This document shows positions 39,144 to 48,424 of a DNA stretch of 64,000 nucleotides, in pieces. Below the pieces are notes generated by a model, which was not told the DNA's origin, made no database searches, and worked only from the letters and a program-made list of their open reading frames with translations. Source of the stretch: Nocardia fluminea (GTDB lineage: Bacteria > Actinomycetota > Actinomycetes > Mycobacteriales > Mycobacteriaceae). The stretch is taken from contig NZ_PJMW01000001.1 in assembly GCF_002846365.1 (NCBI RefSeq), positions 1,364,001 through 1,428,000 of the forward strand. The letters run 5' to 3'. The position numbers and the translations under genes are program-made. How positions within the stretch are numbered: position 1 is the stretch's first letter; every line of letters begins with the position of its first letter.

Positions 39144-41021
39144 TTATGACACCGCCTCCAACACCAGTCGCTTCGACTCGGGCGACGGCGGCACCCGGTC
39201 GCGCTGCAACGCCCAGGAGGCGATGCTGTGGAACAGGGGTGCGGCCGAGCCGCCGCCGGTGCCGTCGGAGCTGCGCACGGGCGCGTCGAGCATCATGCCG
39301 ATCACGTAGCGGGGGTTGTCGGCGGGCGCCATCCCGGCGAACGTGCTGTAGAACGACGACGTCGAATAGCAACGGCACGCGGGGTCGACCTTCTGCGCGG
39401 TGCCGGTCTTGCCCGCCACCTGGTATCCCTCGATCGAGGCGGAGGCGCCGGTGCCCATCTGGACGCCCATCGGGTCCTTCTGCACGGTCGCCTGGAACAG
39501 CTCGCGCAGGGTGTGCGCGGTCTGCGGGCTGACCACCCGCACCCCGTCGGGCTGCAGTTCCTCGGTGCGGGTGCCGTCGGGGGCGACCTTGGCCTTGACG
39601 ATGCGCGGCGGGATCCGCAGGCCGTCGTTGGCGATGGCCTGGTACATGGCGGTCATCTGCAAGGTCGTCATCGACAGTCCCTGGCCGATCGGCAGATTCG
39701 CGAAGGAACCGCCGGACCACTGGTCGCGGGCCGGAACCTGGCCGCCGCTCTCGCCGGGTAGGCCGACGCCGGTGCGCTGGCCGAGGCCGAAGCGGGTGAT
39801 CATGTCGGCGAAGCGGTCCTCGCCCACTCGCTGGGCGAGCATGAGAGTGCCGACGTTGGAGGACTTTCCGAAGATGCCCGTGGTGGTGTAGGGCGCGACG
39901 TCGTGCTGCCACGCGTCGTTCACCGTGACGCCCGACATGCGGATCGAGCCCGGCACCTGGAGCACCTCGTCGGGGGTGGTCACACCGTATTCGATGGCCG
40001 CCGCCGCGGTGACGATCTTGTTCACCGAGCCGGGTTCGAAGGGTTCGGAGACCGAGGGGTTGCCCATCTTGCCCGAGGCCCAATGATTGGGGCCCAGTGC
40101 GGGATTGAAGGTGCCGTCGTTGGCCATCGCGAGCACCTGGCCGGTCTTGGCGTCGAGCACCACCGCCGAGGCGGAGGACGCGCCGGAGACCTGTTTGGCC
40201 TGCTGCACCTGCTGCTGCACGTAGTACTGCAGGTCGGCGTCCAGGGTCAGCTCGACGCCGTAACCGTTCACCGCCGGCTGCAGATCTCGATAGCTGCCGG
40301 GGATCACCGCGCCGTCGGAACCCTGGTCGTAGGTGCGCGAACCGTCGGTACCCGACAGCACCGAGTCCAGTGCCGATTCCAGCCCCATCTGACCGTGCCG
40401 GTCGCCGCCGATCGCACCGACGACGTTGGACGCCAGCGAGCCGCCGGGATACTCGCGCAGATCCTGTCGTTCGGCGCCGACCTCCGGGAACTTGGCGGTG
40501 ATCTCGCCGGCCACGCGCGGATCGACGTTCTTGGCCAGATAGTGGAACTTCTTGTCGCTGCGCAGTTTGTCGAGGAGTTCCTGCTCGGTCGGTGCGCCGA
40601 GCTTCTCGTGGATGAACTTCGCGATGTCCTTCAGCCGCTGCTCCGGGTCCGGTGCGCTCGGCTTGAGCTTCTTGGCCTCGGCCAATTGCTCACGCACCGT
40701 CACCGGCTGGAAGGTCAGGGCTTTCACCGTGAGGGTGAAGGCGAGCTGGTTGCCGTGCCGGTCGGTGATGGGGCCGCGCACTGCCGCCTCGGTGGCCTTG
40801 ATGGTGCGCTGGGAGGCCGCCTGCGCCGACAGGGCGGGAGCGGCGAGACTCTGAATGTAGAGCAGCTGCAACGCGACCACGGCCAGCGTGGCCAGCAGGG
40901 CGACCCGCCCGACGCCGAGGCGCAGGCGGATCGGCCGGTCCGGCGACAGCGAGCCCGCGCGGCGGGCCCTCGACGAGACCGGCCCGCGTCGCTGCTGCGA
41001 CGCGGGCCCGCTCTGCCTCAT
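39144..41021 (-). CDS. pbpB: Septal peptidoglycan transpeptidase PbpB (FtsI/PBP3)
   Basis: Class B penicillin-binding protein crosslinking septal peptidoglycan. 625 residues: a basic cytoplasmic N-terminus, one membrane helix (about residues 35-55), a dimerisation/pedestal domain (GPITDRHGNQLAFTL onward), then the transpeptidase with SxxK SVNK in PFEPGSVNKIVTAA, SxN in KSSNVGTLM, and KTG in VAGKTGTAQ. Its start overlaps the ftsL stop by 4 bp. Partner of FtsW in the same cluster. Confidence 0.97.
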   Translation of the reverse strand: MRQSGPASQQRRGPVSSRARRAGSLSPDRPIRLRLGVGRVALLATLAVVALQLLYIQSLAAPALSAQAASQRTIKATEAAVRGPITDRHGNQLAFTLTVKALTFQPVTVREQLAEAKKLKPSAPDPEQRLKDIAKFIHEKLGAPTEQELLDKLRSDKKFHYLAKNVDPRVAGEITAKFPEVGAERQDLREYPGGSLASNVVGAIGGDRHGQMGLESALDSVLSGTDGSRTYDQGSDGAVIPGSYRDLQPAVNGYGVELTLDADLQYYVQQQVQQAKQVSGASSASAVVLDAKTGQVLAMANDGTFNPALGPNHWASGKMGNPSVSEPFEPGSVNKIVTAAAAIEYGVTTPDEVLQVPGSIRMSGVTVNDAWQHDVAPYTTTGIFGKSSNVGTLMLAQRVGEDRFADMITRFGLGQRTGVGLPGESGGQVPARDQWSGGSFANLPIGQGLSMTTLQMTAMYQAIANDGLRIPPRIVKAKVAPDGTRTEELQPDGVRVVSPQTAHTLRELFQATVQKDPMGVQMGTGASASIEGYQVAGKTGTAQKVDPACRCYSTSSFYSTFAGMAPADNPRYVIGMMLDAPVRSSDGTGGGSAAPLFHSIASWALQRDRVPPSPESKRLVLEAVS

Positions 41022-42001
41022 CGGGGATCATCCTGCGATTCGACGACTTGCGGCTGCTCGCTCGGCGGTCCGGCCACGGGAGCGCGTGGTCCGGGGGGCG
41101 AAGCCACGGCACCCGGTAACGGCGCGCCGGCCGGAATCGCCGGATCGGCCGCGACATCCGGTGCGAGCGGCGGCGTGTCGGCCGCGACCAGCGGCGCGCC
41201 CTGACCTGCGACGTCGATCCGGTCCGGCACGGTCGCCGGGGCGAGCGGTGCCGGGGCGCCGCCGTCCACGGGAGCGGGCGCCTCACTATTCGCCGGAGCC
41301 GGGACTGCCACTTCGATCGGAGCCGGGGCGGCGGGCACCACGGCCTGCGGCGTGTTCACGGTGGGGGCGGGCGGCGCGGGTGGTGACGCGAGCACCGTCG
41401 CCGGTGCGCTCGGAGTCGCCGTGGCGGCACCGGGCTGCACCGGCACCACCCGCTCACCCTGCGCCTGAGCGTGTCCCGGCGCGGGGGTGGCAGCGGTGGT
41501 CGGCGGGCCGTTCAGTGGCGGCACCGGCGCACCCTGCGCGGGCGTCGGGTTGCCGATCACGGTGACCTCGCCGTCGGGGCCGACCAGCAGCCGGGCCGGA
41601 TCCTTCGCGGGGATCATGCCGAGTTCCCGTGCGCGGGCGGCCAATTCGGGAGCCGAGTCGGCGGCGGCGACCTCGCGCTGCAGCGCGGCCCGCTCGTCGT
41701 CGAGCTTGCGGTTGACCGCCCTGGCGTCACCGAGCTGATAGCTGTCCTCGGCGGCGCGGGTGGTGAGCAACAGGGTGAGGGCAAGGCCGCAGCCGAGCAG
41801 TCCGATGATCGCGGTGACGAACGGGATCCGCCCCGCCATCGTCGAGGCCCGTTCGGGCAGTTCGATGCCGTCGAGCAGCTGCTCCCTGGTGCGCTTGCGG
41901 GCGTAGGCCCGCTGTGCCGCACCGGACTTCACTCGTTCGGCCGCCTCCACGCGCCGGGCCGTCTTGCTCGGCACCGCGACTGTGCTCGTCCGCACGCTCA
42001 T
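41018..42001 (-). CDS. ftsL: FtsL-like divisome protein with long Pro/Ala tail
   Basis: Position between rsmH and pbpB plus topology identify it. 327 residues: basic cytoplasmic part with [15 protein letters not shown] (about 30-45), one membrane helix (about 62-82, [19 protein letters not shown]), a short coiled coil with [19 protein letters not shown] (about 95-125), and then ~190 residues of Pro/Ala/Val-rich low complexity. The coiled coil pairs with FtsB/FtsQ and activates FtsW-PbpB. Most bacterial FtsL proteins are only ~100-120 residues, so the periplasmic tail is an actinobacterial extension, possibly interacting with the wall. Confidence 0.9.
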   Translation of the reverse strand: MSVRTSTVAVPSKTARRVEAAERVKSGAAQRAYARKRTREQLLDGIELPERASTMAGRIPFVTAIIGLLGCGLALTLLLTTRAAEDSYQLGDARAVNRKLDDERAALQREVAAADSAPELAARARELGMIPAKDPARLLVGPDGEVTVIGNPTPAQGAPVPPLNGPPTTAATPAPGHAQAQGERVVPVQPGAATATPSAPATVLASPPAPPAPTVNTPQAVVPAAPAPIEVAVPAPANSEAPAPVDGGAPAPLAPATVPDRIDVAGQGAPLVAADTPPLAPDVAADPAIPAGAPLPGAVASPPGPRAPVAGPPSEQPQVVESQDDPR

Positions 42002-42996
42002 CGTGTCCCCTCCTGTGTCCTCCCTGACCTCTCCGCGATTCGTTCAGCCGCGCGCATCCGCACCGGCGCGGATCGCGGATTGACCTCGATCTCGGACTCG
42101 GTCGCTTTTTCCGCTCCACGGGTCAGCATCCGGAACTCCGGGCCCATGCCGGGCAGTTCGACCGGCAGGTCCATCGGCGACCGGGAGACGATCCGTGGCG
42201 CGAGTTCGTGCTTGACCAGCCGATCTTCGAGCGACTGGTACGACATGACGCAGATCCGTCCGCCCACACGCAGTGAATCCAGTGCCGCGGGCAAAGCCGC
42301 CCGCAGCGAGTCGAGCTCGCCGTTGACCTCCACCCGCAGCGCCTGGAACGAACGCTTGGCCGGATGTCCGCCGGTGCGGCGCGCCGCGGCCGGAATGGTC
42401 GCGTAGAGCACCTCGACGAGTTCGGCGCTGGTGGTGAACGGCTTGACCGCCCGCCTGCGCAGCACCTCCGAGGCGATCTTGCCCGCGAACCGTTCGTCGC
42501 CATAGGTTTTCAGCACCCGGGCCAGGTCGCCGTGACTGTAGGTGTTGAGCACGTCGGCGGCGGTGATCCCGGTGGTCGGGTCCATGCGCATGTCCAGGGG
42601 CGCGTCGACGGAGTAGGCGAAGCCGCGCTCGGCCTCGTCGAGCTGCATCGAGGACACGCCGAGGTCCATGAGAACGGCTGAGACGGAACCGGTTTCGTCC
42701 AGCCCCGCTTCGGCCAGCGCGGCCGGGATGCCGTCGTAGCGGGTGTGTACCAGCGTGATCCGGTCGGCGTAGGGCGCCAAGCGCTCGCCGGCCATGCGCA
42801 AAGCGGTGGTGTCGCGGTCGAGACCGACCAGACGCGCTTGCGGGTACGTGCGCAGGAAATGCTCGGCGTGCCCGCCCAGTCCGAGGGTCGCGTCGAGGTA
42901 GACAGCGCCCGGTTCACTCAGCGCGGGGCCGAGCAGATCGTCGGCGCGCTCGAGCAGAACCGGCACATGACGGGGGTTCTCGGCGTCATGGTTCAC
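41998..42996 (-). CDS. rsmH: 16S rRNA (cytosine1402-N4)-methyltransferase
   Basis: SAM-dependent methyltransferase (MraW) acting on the ribosomal decoding centre. About 332 residues from the GTG at 42996, which has GGGAGG nine bases upstream; the frame stays open to 43119 but that part is not conserved. [13 protein letters not shown] is at the N-terminus, followed by the SAM motif [44 protein letters not shown] and the C-terminal [13 protein letters not shown]. Overlaps ftsL by 4 bp. Confidence 0.96.
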   Translation of the reverse strand: MNHDAENPRHVPVLLERADDLLGPALSEPGAVYLDATLGLGGHAEHFLRTYPQARLVGLDRDTTALRMAGERLAPYADRITLVHTRYDGIPAALAEAGLDETGSVSAVLMDLGVSSMQLDEAERGFAYSVDAPLDMRMDPTTGITAADVLNTYSHGDLARVLKTYGDERFAGKIASEVLRRRAVKPFTTSAELVEVLYATIPAAARRTGGHPAKRSFQALRVEVNGELDSLRAALPAALDSLRVGGRICVMSYQSLEDRLVKHELAPRIVSRSPMDLPVELPGMGPEFRMLTRGAEKATESEIEVNPRSAPVRMRAAERIAERSGRTQEGTR

Positions 42997-43192
42997 CTCG
43001 ACCTCCCGGGATACTGCCTCGCGTCGCAGACGGGTCGCCTTGCCACACAGTGCTTTTCGAATGAGTGTTTGACCAACGAGTGGATGATGCGAATGCTTCG
43101 AGGTCTCTGACCGGGGCAAGGCACCTGGCGTCGGGGAAGTACGTCAGGGTCCACGCCCGGGCAGAGGCCTCGCAGCACTCGCGTGCTCCGGG

Positions 43193-43624
43193 TCAGAAGA
43201 TTCCGCCCAGCGACTCGTCTCCGGCTTGCGCGTAGTCCTCCTCGTGTTCTTCGAGGTAGGTCTCCCACGCCTGCTTATCCCATATTTCGAGGAAGTCGAC
43301 CGAACCGATCACCACGCAATCCCGCGAGAGGTTCGCATAGCGCCGATGGTCCGGCGACAACGTGATCCGGCCCTGTGCATCCGGACGTTGCTCGTCGGTG
43401 CCTGCCGCCAGCGCTCGAACGAAAGCCCTTGCCTGCGGGTTGCTTCGGGACGCCGACGCGGCTCGCCGCGCGAGCGCGGTGAACTCGTCTTTGGGATACA
43501 CGGCCAGGCTGTGGTCTTGGCCCTTCGTGACCATCAACCCTCCCGCCAGATCGTCTCGAAACTTCGCAGGCAACGTCAGCCGCCCTTTGTCGTCCAATCG
43601 GGGGGTGTAGGTACCGAGGAACAT
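43193..43624 (-). CDS. mraZ: Transcriptional regulator MraZ
   Basis: DNA-binding protein of the AbrB/swapped-hairpin type that controls its own operon. 143 residues from the ATG at 43624, which is eight bases after GGGAGG; an in-frame GTG three codons earlier is possible. Two tandem repeats are visible: [22 protein letters not shown] (shortened) at the N-terminus and [18 protein letters not shown] in the second half, each with the DxxGR signature. First gene of the dcw cluster; its probable binding boxes lie upstream. Confidence 0.97.
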   Translation of the reverse strand: MFLGTYTPRLDDKGRLTLPAKFRDDLAGGLMVTKGQDHSLAVYPKDEFTALARRAASASRSNPQARAFVRALAAGTDEQRPDAQGRITLSPDHRRYANLSRDCVVIGSVDFLEIWDKQAWETYLEEHEEDYAQAGDESLGGIF

Positions 43625-43681
43625 CTCGGCCACCTCCCTACTGGATTCACCTCGCCGTACGGCCTCTCCTGTAGTGCGCGA

Positions 43682-43706
43682 CCCACATTACCCCACTTTC
43701 CCCCAC
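43682..43706 (-). promoter_or_regulatory. MraZ operator: three GTGGG boxes at 10-bp spacing
   Basis: On the coding strand GTGGG occurs three times with exactly ten bases between starts (plus-strand CCCAC at 43682, 43692 and 43702), two of them within AAAGTGGGG. MraZ proteins bind three or four short G-rich direct repeats with one-turn spacing upstream of their own gene. The boxes end about 58 bp before the mraZ start, where a promoter is expected. Confidence 0.8.
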
Positions 43707-43881
43707 TTTCAATCGAAACCCTGCGTGATCCTGCTCCCCGCCAACACAATTCCGCAGGTCATCCCAGCTATCACCGAGATTCGCGGTTATCCCGTGTTCG
43801 GGCAACCCGCGCGGGTCGGCAACCCCTCGTTCCGACAACGTTCAGCAAACATCGCAGGTGCGGCGTCGGCCGAGGGGTCGG

Positions 43882-43916
43882 GTGGGGGAAGTGTGGGGAG
43901 TGGTGGGGAAGGTGGG
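43882..43916 (+). repeat. Second array of four GTGGG repeats, opposite orientation
   Basis: Plus-strand GTGGG starts at 43882, 43893, 43903 and 43912 (steps of 11, 10 and 9). It faces the other way from the mraZ boxes and is ~175 bp further upstream, between mraZ and the DUF3040 gene. It may be a second MraZ contact region or only a G-rich tract. The remaining bases of this 400-bp gene-free stretch show no coding signal. Confidence 0.5.
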
Positions 43917-43969
43917 GGAACCGCCCTGGCCTCGCGTTTCCGGCAGCCATCGGCGTGTGGACGCGCGAA

Positions 43970-44004
43970 AGCGGCGCCACACCCGCACAGGATGTGACGC
44001 CGCT
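43970..44004 (-). terminator. Terminator of the DUF3040 gene
   Basis: Minus-strand stem AGCGGCG/CGCCGCT with an inner CACA/TGTG step and a following TTT, 22 bp after the stop codon of the DUF3040 gene. It isolates that gene from the mraZ promoter. Confidence 0.7.
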
Positions 44005-44025
44005 CTCGTACCGGCTAGGTCTGAG

Positions 44026-44454
44026 CTATTCCTGCTCGAACCGTCGCCGGAATCGGTCTTCCATTCGCTCGGAGAAACCGCCGGACTTGCGCTGGCGGCC
44101 ACCTCGGGCCGGGTGCCCCGTGGCCGGGCCGCTGCCCGCCGCGGGAGACTCGGTCGCATCCGGTCGGGCGGAGCGACGCGAGTTGCCGATCATCAACAGG
44201 ACACCAGCGCCGAACATGGCGATGAATCCGACGAGACTGATGATCGGGAAACCGCCCGGCTTGAACGGGGCGGCGATGCCGGCGACGAGCAGAAAGAGGC
44301 CGACGGCGAACAACGCCGCAGCCTGGAGTCTGCGTCGACTCGACGTGGAGCGAAGTCGTCCGCCGCGGACGGACGAGGCAAACTTCGGATCCTCAGCATA
44401 GAGAGCGCTCTCGATCTGTTCGAGCATGCGCTGCTCGTGCTCGGAGAGTGGCAC
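44026..44454 (-). CDS. DUF3040 membrane protein
   Basis: 142 residues from the GTG at 44454, preceded by GGGGGAGG. Conserved DUF3040 opening PLSEHEQRMLEQIESALYAE followed by DPKFASSV, then two membrane helices (about 45-63 and 70-88) and a basic, disordered C-terminus. Small actinobacterial proteins of this type lie upstream of mraZ in mycobacteria too. Function unknown; context suggests an envelope or division role. Confidence 0.9.
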   Translation of the reverse strand: MPLSEHEQRMLEQIESALYAEDPKFASSVRGGRLRSTSSRRRLQAAALFAVGLFLLVAGIAAPFKPGGFPIISLVGFIAMFGAGVLLMIGNSRRSARPDATESPAAGSGPATGHPARGGRQRKSGGFSERMEDRFRRRFEQE

Positions 44455-44579
44455 GGTACCTCCCCCGGCACTAGGCGTGGCTGGTCGCCTCCGGGTAGGC
44501 GACGGGTAGCCGACCTTGGCGGCTATCTGCTCCCCATGATACGAGTTCGATCGGTGGCGTACCACCTACTCGGTCATAA

Positions 44580-45029
44580 CTAAGCGGTCATGTCGCGGCC
44601 ACGACTCGGCTGCGGAAGGCTCTTAGCCGTGGCTACCAGCGCATCGTCGACGTCGTAGAGGAATGCGCCCACCCGTGAGCAGAACTCGTCGGCTTGTGTG
44701 TCGGTGATCGCGCGGTCCAATCCGGCCTCCAACGCGGCCCGTAATTGCGAGTGCGCCTCGAAGTAGTCGGCCCACATCACGAACTCCGGGCTGGCGCGTC
44801 TCAGTAACACCCAGGCGCTGCGCGACCGTGCCCGCGGCGCGCGATCGGCGCCGGTGAGCGCGATCATCGCCCCCGCGCCGCGCAGCGCGGCCAGGTACGC
44901 GGTACGGAACCGCTCCCCCGGTTCGTGCTCCCAGGCGGAATCGGTGAGCAGCGCATCGGCCTGACGTAGTAGCCCACCGGCGCGCCCGTCGTGGCTCGCG
45001 TGTGCTCGACCATCGTTGTGACCAGCCAT
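44580..45029 (-). CDS. SAV_6107-type HEPN domain protein
   Basis: 149 residues from the ATG at 45029. An all-helical protein with LLRQADALLTDSAWEHEPGERFRTAYLAALRGAGA-type opening (shortened), RSAWVLLRRASPEFVMWADYF, and EFCSRVGAFLYDVDDALV near the end, as in the actinobacterial SAV_6107 HEPN family. HEPN proteins often bind nucleotides or act as RNases with an RxxxxH motif; no clear RxxxxH catalytic motif is seen here, so RNase activity is doubtful. Divergent from the GNAT/carotenoid operon. Confidence 0.85.
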   Translation of the reverse strand: MAGHNDGRAHASHDGRAGGLLRQADALLTDSAWEHEPGERFRTAYLAALRGAGAMIALTGADRAPRARSRSAWVLLRRASPEFVMWADYFEAHSQLRAALEAGLDRAITDTQADEFCSRVGAFLYDVDDALVATAKSLPQPSRGRDMTA

Positions 45030-45137
45030 CTGCTGCCCCTTTCGCCCCTCGCACTGATCGAACTGACATTCGAACGTTTGAATTGAGATTGAATATAGGG
45101 ACACCCACCGACAACTTTCCGCGTCCGCGCACCATCG

Positions 45138-45773
45138 ATGAGAGCCATGACAGCCGTCAAGCCGAATCACACCCCCGCACCCGTCATCGTCGACCTCAGC
45201 GTCGCCGCCCTGCGCGCACGCCTGCACGACGCCCTGTCGGTCTATGTCGCCGCCATGGATTACCCCCGCGGCACCGAGCACCACCGCGCCCCGATGTGGA
45301 CCGAGCACACCACCAGGTCCGGGTGGCGGGCGGTGGCCGCGGTGCTGCCAGACGACTCGGGCGGCGTCGACCTGCGCACCGCGCCGATCCTCGCGATCGC
45401 CTACGGCTACAGCGGCGCGCCTCGGCAGTGGTGGCACCAGCAGGTTCAGACCGGCATGCGCCGCTGCGGATGGCCCGACGCCGCCGCCCGCGACCTGCTC
45501 GCCGACTATTTCGAACTCACCGAGCTGCACGTCCACCCGGCGGCGCAGGGTCGTGGCATCGGCGCGCGACTGCTCGACCGCTTGCTGGCCGACCGTGCCG
45601 AGGCCGCGGTGCTGTTGTCGACCCCGGAAGTCCCCGAAGAGGCGAACCGGGCCTGGAAGTTGTACCGGCGGGCCGGATTCACCGATGTGATCCGCAATTT
45701 CGTGTTCGCCGGCGATACCCGGCCGTTCGCCATCCTCGGGCGCAGGCTGCCGATGCCGCCCACGCACTCATGA
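45138..45773 (+). CDS. GNAT family N-acetyltransferase
   Basis: 211 residues. The acetyl-CoA pyrophosphate loop is AQGRGIGARLLDRLL near residues 136-150, preceded by the beta4 strand LTELHVHP and followed by LYRRAGFTDV. The N-terminal ~100 residues have an unusual QWWHQQVQTGM segment. The equivalent locus of mycobacteria (next to mraZ and lppM) also has a GNAT; that one has been linked to lysine acetylation. Starts at 45138 or 45147. Its stop overlaps the oxidoreductase start (ATGA), so it is the first gene of the putative carotenoid operon. Substrate unknown. Confidence 0.9.
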   Translation: MRAMTAVKPNHTPAPVIVDLSVAALRARLHDALSVYVAAMDYPRGTEHHRAPMWTEHTTRSGWRAVAAVLPDDSGGVDLRTAPILAIAYGYSGAPRQWWHQQVQTGMRRCGWPDAAARDLLADYFELTELHVHPAAQGRGIGARLLDRLLADRAEAAVLLSTPEVPEEANRAWKLYRRAGFTDVIRNFVFAGDTRPFAILGRRLPMPPTHS

Positions 45774-47335
45774 CGACGGTGGTGGTCGGATCCGGCCACA
45801 ACGCGCTGGTCGCGGCCTGTTATCTGGCGCGGGCCGGGCAGCGGGTGCAGGTGCTCGAGCGCGACGAGGTGCCCGGTGGCGCGGTGTCGACGGTGGCGCG
45901 GTTCCCCGGCCATCTGGTTGATCGCGGATCTTCGGCGCACATCATGATCCGGCACACCGGGATCATCGAGGAACTCGAGCTCGAGCGATTCGGGTTGCGC
46001 TACCTCGACTGTGATCCATGGGGGTTCACCCCGTCCGACGGTGCGCGTCCACCGATCGTGTTCCACCGTGATCTCGACGAGACGTGCGCGTCGATCGCGT
46101 CCGCCTGTGGTGTCAAGGACGCTGACGCGTATCGCCGGTTCGTCGGGGTGTGGGGCGAGCGCAGCGCACGGGTGATGCGGTCGTTCGGCGGGCCGCCGAC
46201 GCCGGGCAGGCTCGTTCGCTCGTTCTGGGGGCTGGACGCGCGGGCGGGCGGATCGGCGTTGTCGCGGGAGTTCTTGCAGTCCGGCGACGCGCTGCTGGAC
46301 TTCTGGTTCGACGACGAACGGCTCAAGGCGTCGCTCGCGTGGTTCGGCGCGCAGTCGGGTCCGCCGATGTCGGAGCCGGGGACGGCGCCGATGGCCGGGT
46401 TCGCCGCGCTCATGCACACCTTGCCGCCCGGGCGCGCGGTCGGTGGAAGTGGGGCGCTCAGCGCGGCGCTGATCGCGCGCCTGCGTGCCGACGGTGGCGA
46501 GCTGCACACCGGCGATGCCGTTTCCTCGCTGCGCCGATCCGGCAGCGGGTGGCAGGTGACGACCGCATCGGGCCGCACCGTGCACGCCGACACCGTGATC
46601 GCGGGCGCCCATATCCTCTCGACGCTCGATCTGTTGCGCGCGGGCGATTTCGACACCGAGGTCCTCGACGACTGGCAGCGCCGCATCCGGGTCGGCCCCG
46701 GCATCGGCATGGTGGTGCGCCTGGCCACCGACCGGCTACCCGAATACCCTGGCGCCTCGCCGGAAGAATCCGCCCGTGGTCTGCAGTTCCTGGTCTCGGA
46801 CCGCAGGCAGCTGCACCTGGCCTACGGGGCCACCCTGGCCGGTTCGCTGCCGCCACGCCCGGTGGTACTGGCGATGAGTTTCAGCGCGCTCGACCCCTCC
46901 ATCGCACCCGTGGGCGAACATCAGTTGTCGCTGTGGGCGCAATGGCATCCCTATGAACTCGCCGACGGCGGCGACTGGGCAGCACACGCCGAGCGCGAGG
47001 CGGACCGGATCATCGCCGAGGTCGACCGGTATGCCCCGGGTTTCAGCTCCTCGGTGCTCCAGCGATTCGTGCAGACGCCGGTGGATCTGGAGCGGGAGAT
47101 GGGACTTCGCGGCGGCAATGTCATGCACGTGGAGATGTCGTTCGATCAGATGATGCTGTGGCGGCCGCTGCCGGAGTTGTCGGGCCAGCGCGTCCCCGGC
47201 GCCCCCGGTCTGTACTTGACCGGCGCGTCCACCCATCCCGGCGGCGGAGTCTCCGGAGCCAGCGGGCGCAGCGCGGCCCGCCTCGTCCTCGGCGACGGGC
47301 GCAAGCGCCGGTTCACGCTGCCGCGCAGGCGATGA
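45770..47335 (+). CDS. CrtI-like FAD-dependent oxidoreductase (phytoene dehydrogenase family)
   Basis: 521 residues from the ATG at 45770; the longer frame upstream is a GNAT shadow. An N-terminal FAD-binding Rossmann motif VVVGSGHNALVAACYLARAG (residues 4-23), ERDEVPGGAVST, and a C-terminal FAD closure GLYLTGASTHPGGGVSGASG mark the CrtI/CrtD/retinol-saturase group. It is directly coupled to a CruF-like hydratase, so it probably desaturates or otherwise oxidises a carotenoid. It could equally be an orphan family member (RetSat-like); the sequence alone does not fix the step. Confidence 0.88.
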   Translation: MTTVVVGSGHNALVAACYLARAGQRVQVLERDEVPGGAVSTVARFPGHLVDRGSSAHIMIRHTGIIEELELERFGLRYLDCDPWGFTPSDGARPPIVFHRDLDETCASIASACGVKDADAYRRFVGVWGERSARVMRSFGGPPTPGRLVRSFWGLDARAGGSALSREFLQSGDALLDFWFDDERLKASLAWFGAQSGPPMSEPGTAPMAGFAALMHTLPPGRAVGGSGALSAALIARLRADGGELHTGDAVSSLRRSGSGWQVTTASGRTVHADTVIAGAHILSTLDLLRAGDFDTEVLDDWQRRIRVGPGIGMVVRLATDRLPEYPGASPEESARGLQFLVSDRRQLHLAYGATLAGSLPPRPVVLAMSFSALDPSIAPVGEHQLSLWAQWHPYELADGGDWAAHAEREADRIIAEVDRYAPGFSSSVLQRFVQTPVDLEREMGLRGGNVMHVEMSFDQMMLWRPLPELSGQRVPGAPGLYLTGASTHPGGGVSGASGRSAARLVLGDGRKRRFTLPRRR

Positions 47336-48303
47336 AGGACAGCTCGGCGGAGTCCGCAGCGAGGCGGAACCGGGGCGGCTCTTCGACGGCATCGGTGACG
47401 GGCACGGCACGTCGTACCGTGGCCGTGATCCGCGGCTGGTTGCGCGCCGATCGTCGCCGTGCGATTCCGGCGCTGACCGCGCTGGCGCTGGTGTTCGTGC
47501 AGATCACGTACCCGTTGAGCGCCGGGGTCGCGCGCGACCGGATCACCGTCGCGGTCGTGGTGCTCTCGGCCGCGACGGCCTTGCTACACGCGGCGACCAC
47601 TCGTGGATCGCGATGGGCCATCGGGTTCTTCGTCGTTGTCTCCGGGCTGGGGCTCACCGCCGAAATCGTCGGCACGGCGACCGGATTCCCGTTCGGCAGC
47701 TACGCCTACGCCGTCGACCGGCTCGGGCCCGCCTTCGCCGATGTTCCGCTGGCGGTGCCGTTGGCGTGGACGGGCGGGCTGTATCCGATCTGGATCGTCG
47801 CGGGCATGCTCGTGTCCGGCGCGCACTCGTCGAGCGTCGCGATCAACCGGAGCACGGGTCGCGGATTCACGGAGTCACGGTCGGACGCGCGTCTGCTCAG
47901 CGGGTCGAAGGTGTGGCGTGTGGGACTGTTCGCCCTCGGCGCTGTGGGCTGGGATCTGTTCCTCGATCCGCAGATGGTGGCCGATGGCCAGTGGACCTGG
48001 TCGGTCACCGACGCGGGACTGCCGGGCATCCCCGAGATCCCGTACACCAACTACCTGGGCTGGGCGCTGGTCGCCGTGGTCATGGGAGTGCTTCTCACCC
48101 TGCTCGATCATGTTCTGCCGCCGCCCCGCGACCCGTCGGTGGCCGTCCCGGTCGCGGTGTTCGGGTGGACCTGGGTCGGCTCGGCGCTCGCGCACGCGGC
48201 GTTCCTCGGCCTTCCGGCGTCGGCGATCTGGGGTTTCCTCGGTCTCGGCGTGCTCGGAATCCCTCTGTGTCTTCGTGCGTGGGCCGGGCGGCGCGCGTTC
48301 TGA
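47332..48303 (+). CDS. CruF-like carotenoid 1',2'-hydratase (membrane protein)
   Basis: 323 residues from the ATG at 47332, overlapping the previous stop. About seven hydrophobic helices. Family-typical segments include GLTAEIVGTATGFPFGSYAY near residue 112, VGWDLFLDPQMVADGQWTW near 208 and GIPEIPYTNYLGWALVAVVM near 230. These Asp/Glu/Trp-rich loops belong to the CruF/bisanhydrobacterioruberin hydratase (DUF422) family, which adds water to the ends of acyclic or monocyclic carotenoids. With the CrtI-like enzyme and glycosyltransferase it suggests a glycosylated xanthophyll. Confidence 0.87.
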   Translation: MKDSSAESAARRNRGGSSTASVTGTARRTVAVIRGWLRADRRRAIPALTALALVFVQITYPLSAGVARDRITVAVVVLSAATALLHAATTRGSRWAIGFFVVVSGLGLTAEIVGTATGFPFGSYAYAVDRLGPAFADVPLAVPLAWTGGLYPIWIVAGMLVSGAHSSSVAINRSTGRGFTESRSDARLLSGSKVWRVGLFALGAVGWDLFLDPQMVADGQWTWSVTDAGLPGIPEIPYTNYLGWALVAVVMGVLLTLLDHVLPPPRDPSVAVPVAVFGWTWVGSALAHAAFLGLPASAIWGFLGLGVLGIPLCLRAWAGRRAF

Positions 48304-48424
48304 GCGGCGGACCCCGCCGCGACACACCCTGATTCGGCGCGAAAACACCTGTTCGGAAGGGGTGGGCGGGGAGTGCTGGGCCCGTCGTGTGGGCTCTCGG
48401 CCCTGAGCCTGGCACGATGTCAAC

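Noticed and set aside
44580..45029. HEPN protein as a toxin of a HEPN/MNT toxin-antitoxin pair
   Set aside because: No nucleotidyltransferase partner gene adjacent and no clear RxxxxH motif; matches the solitary SAV_6107 family.
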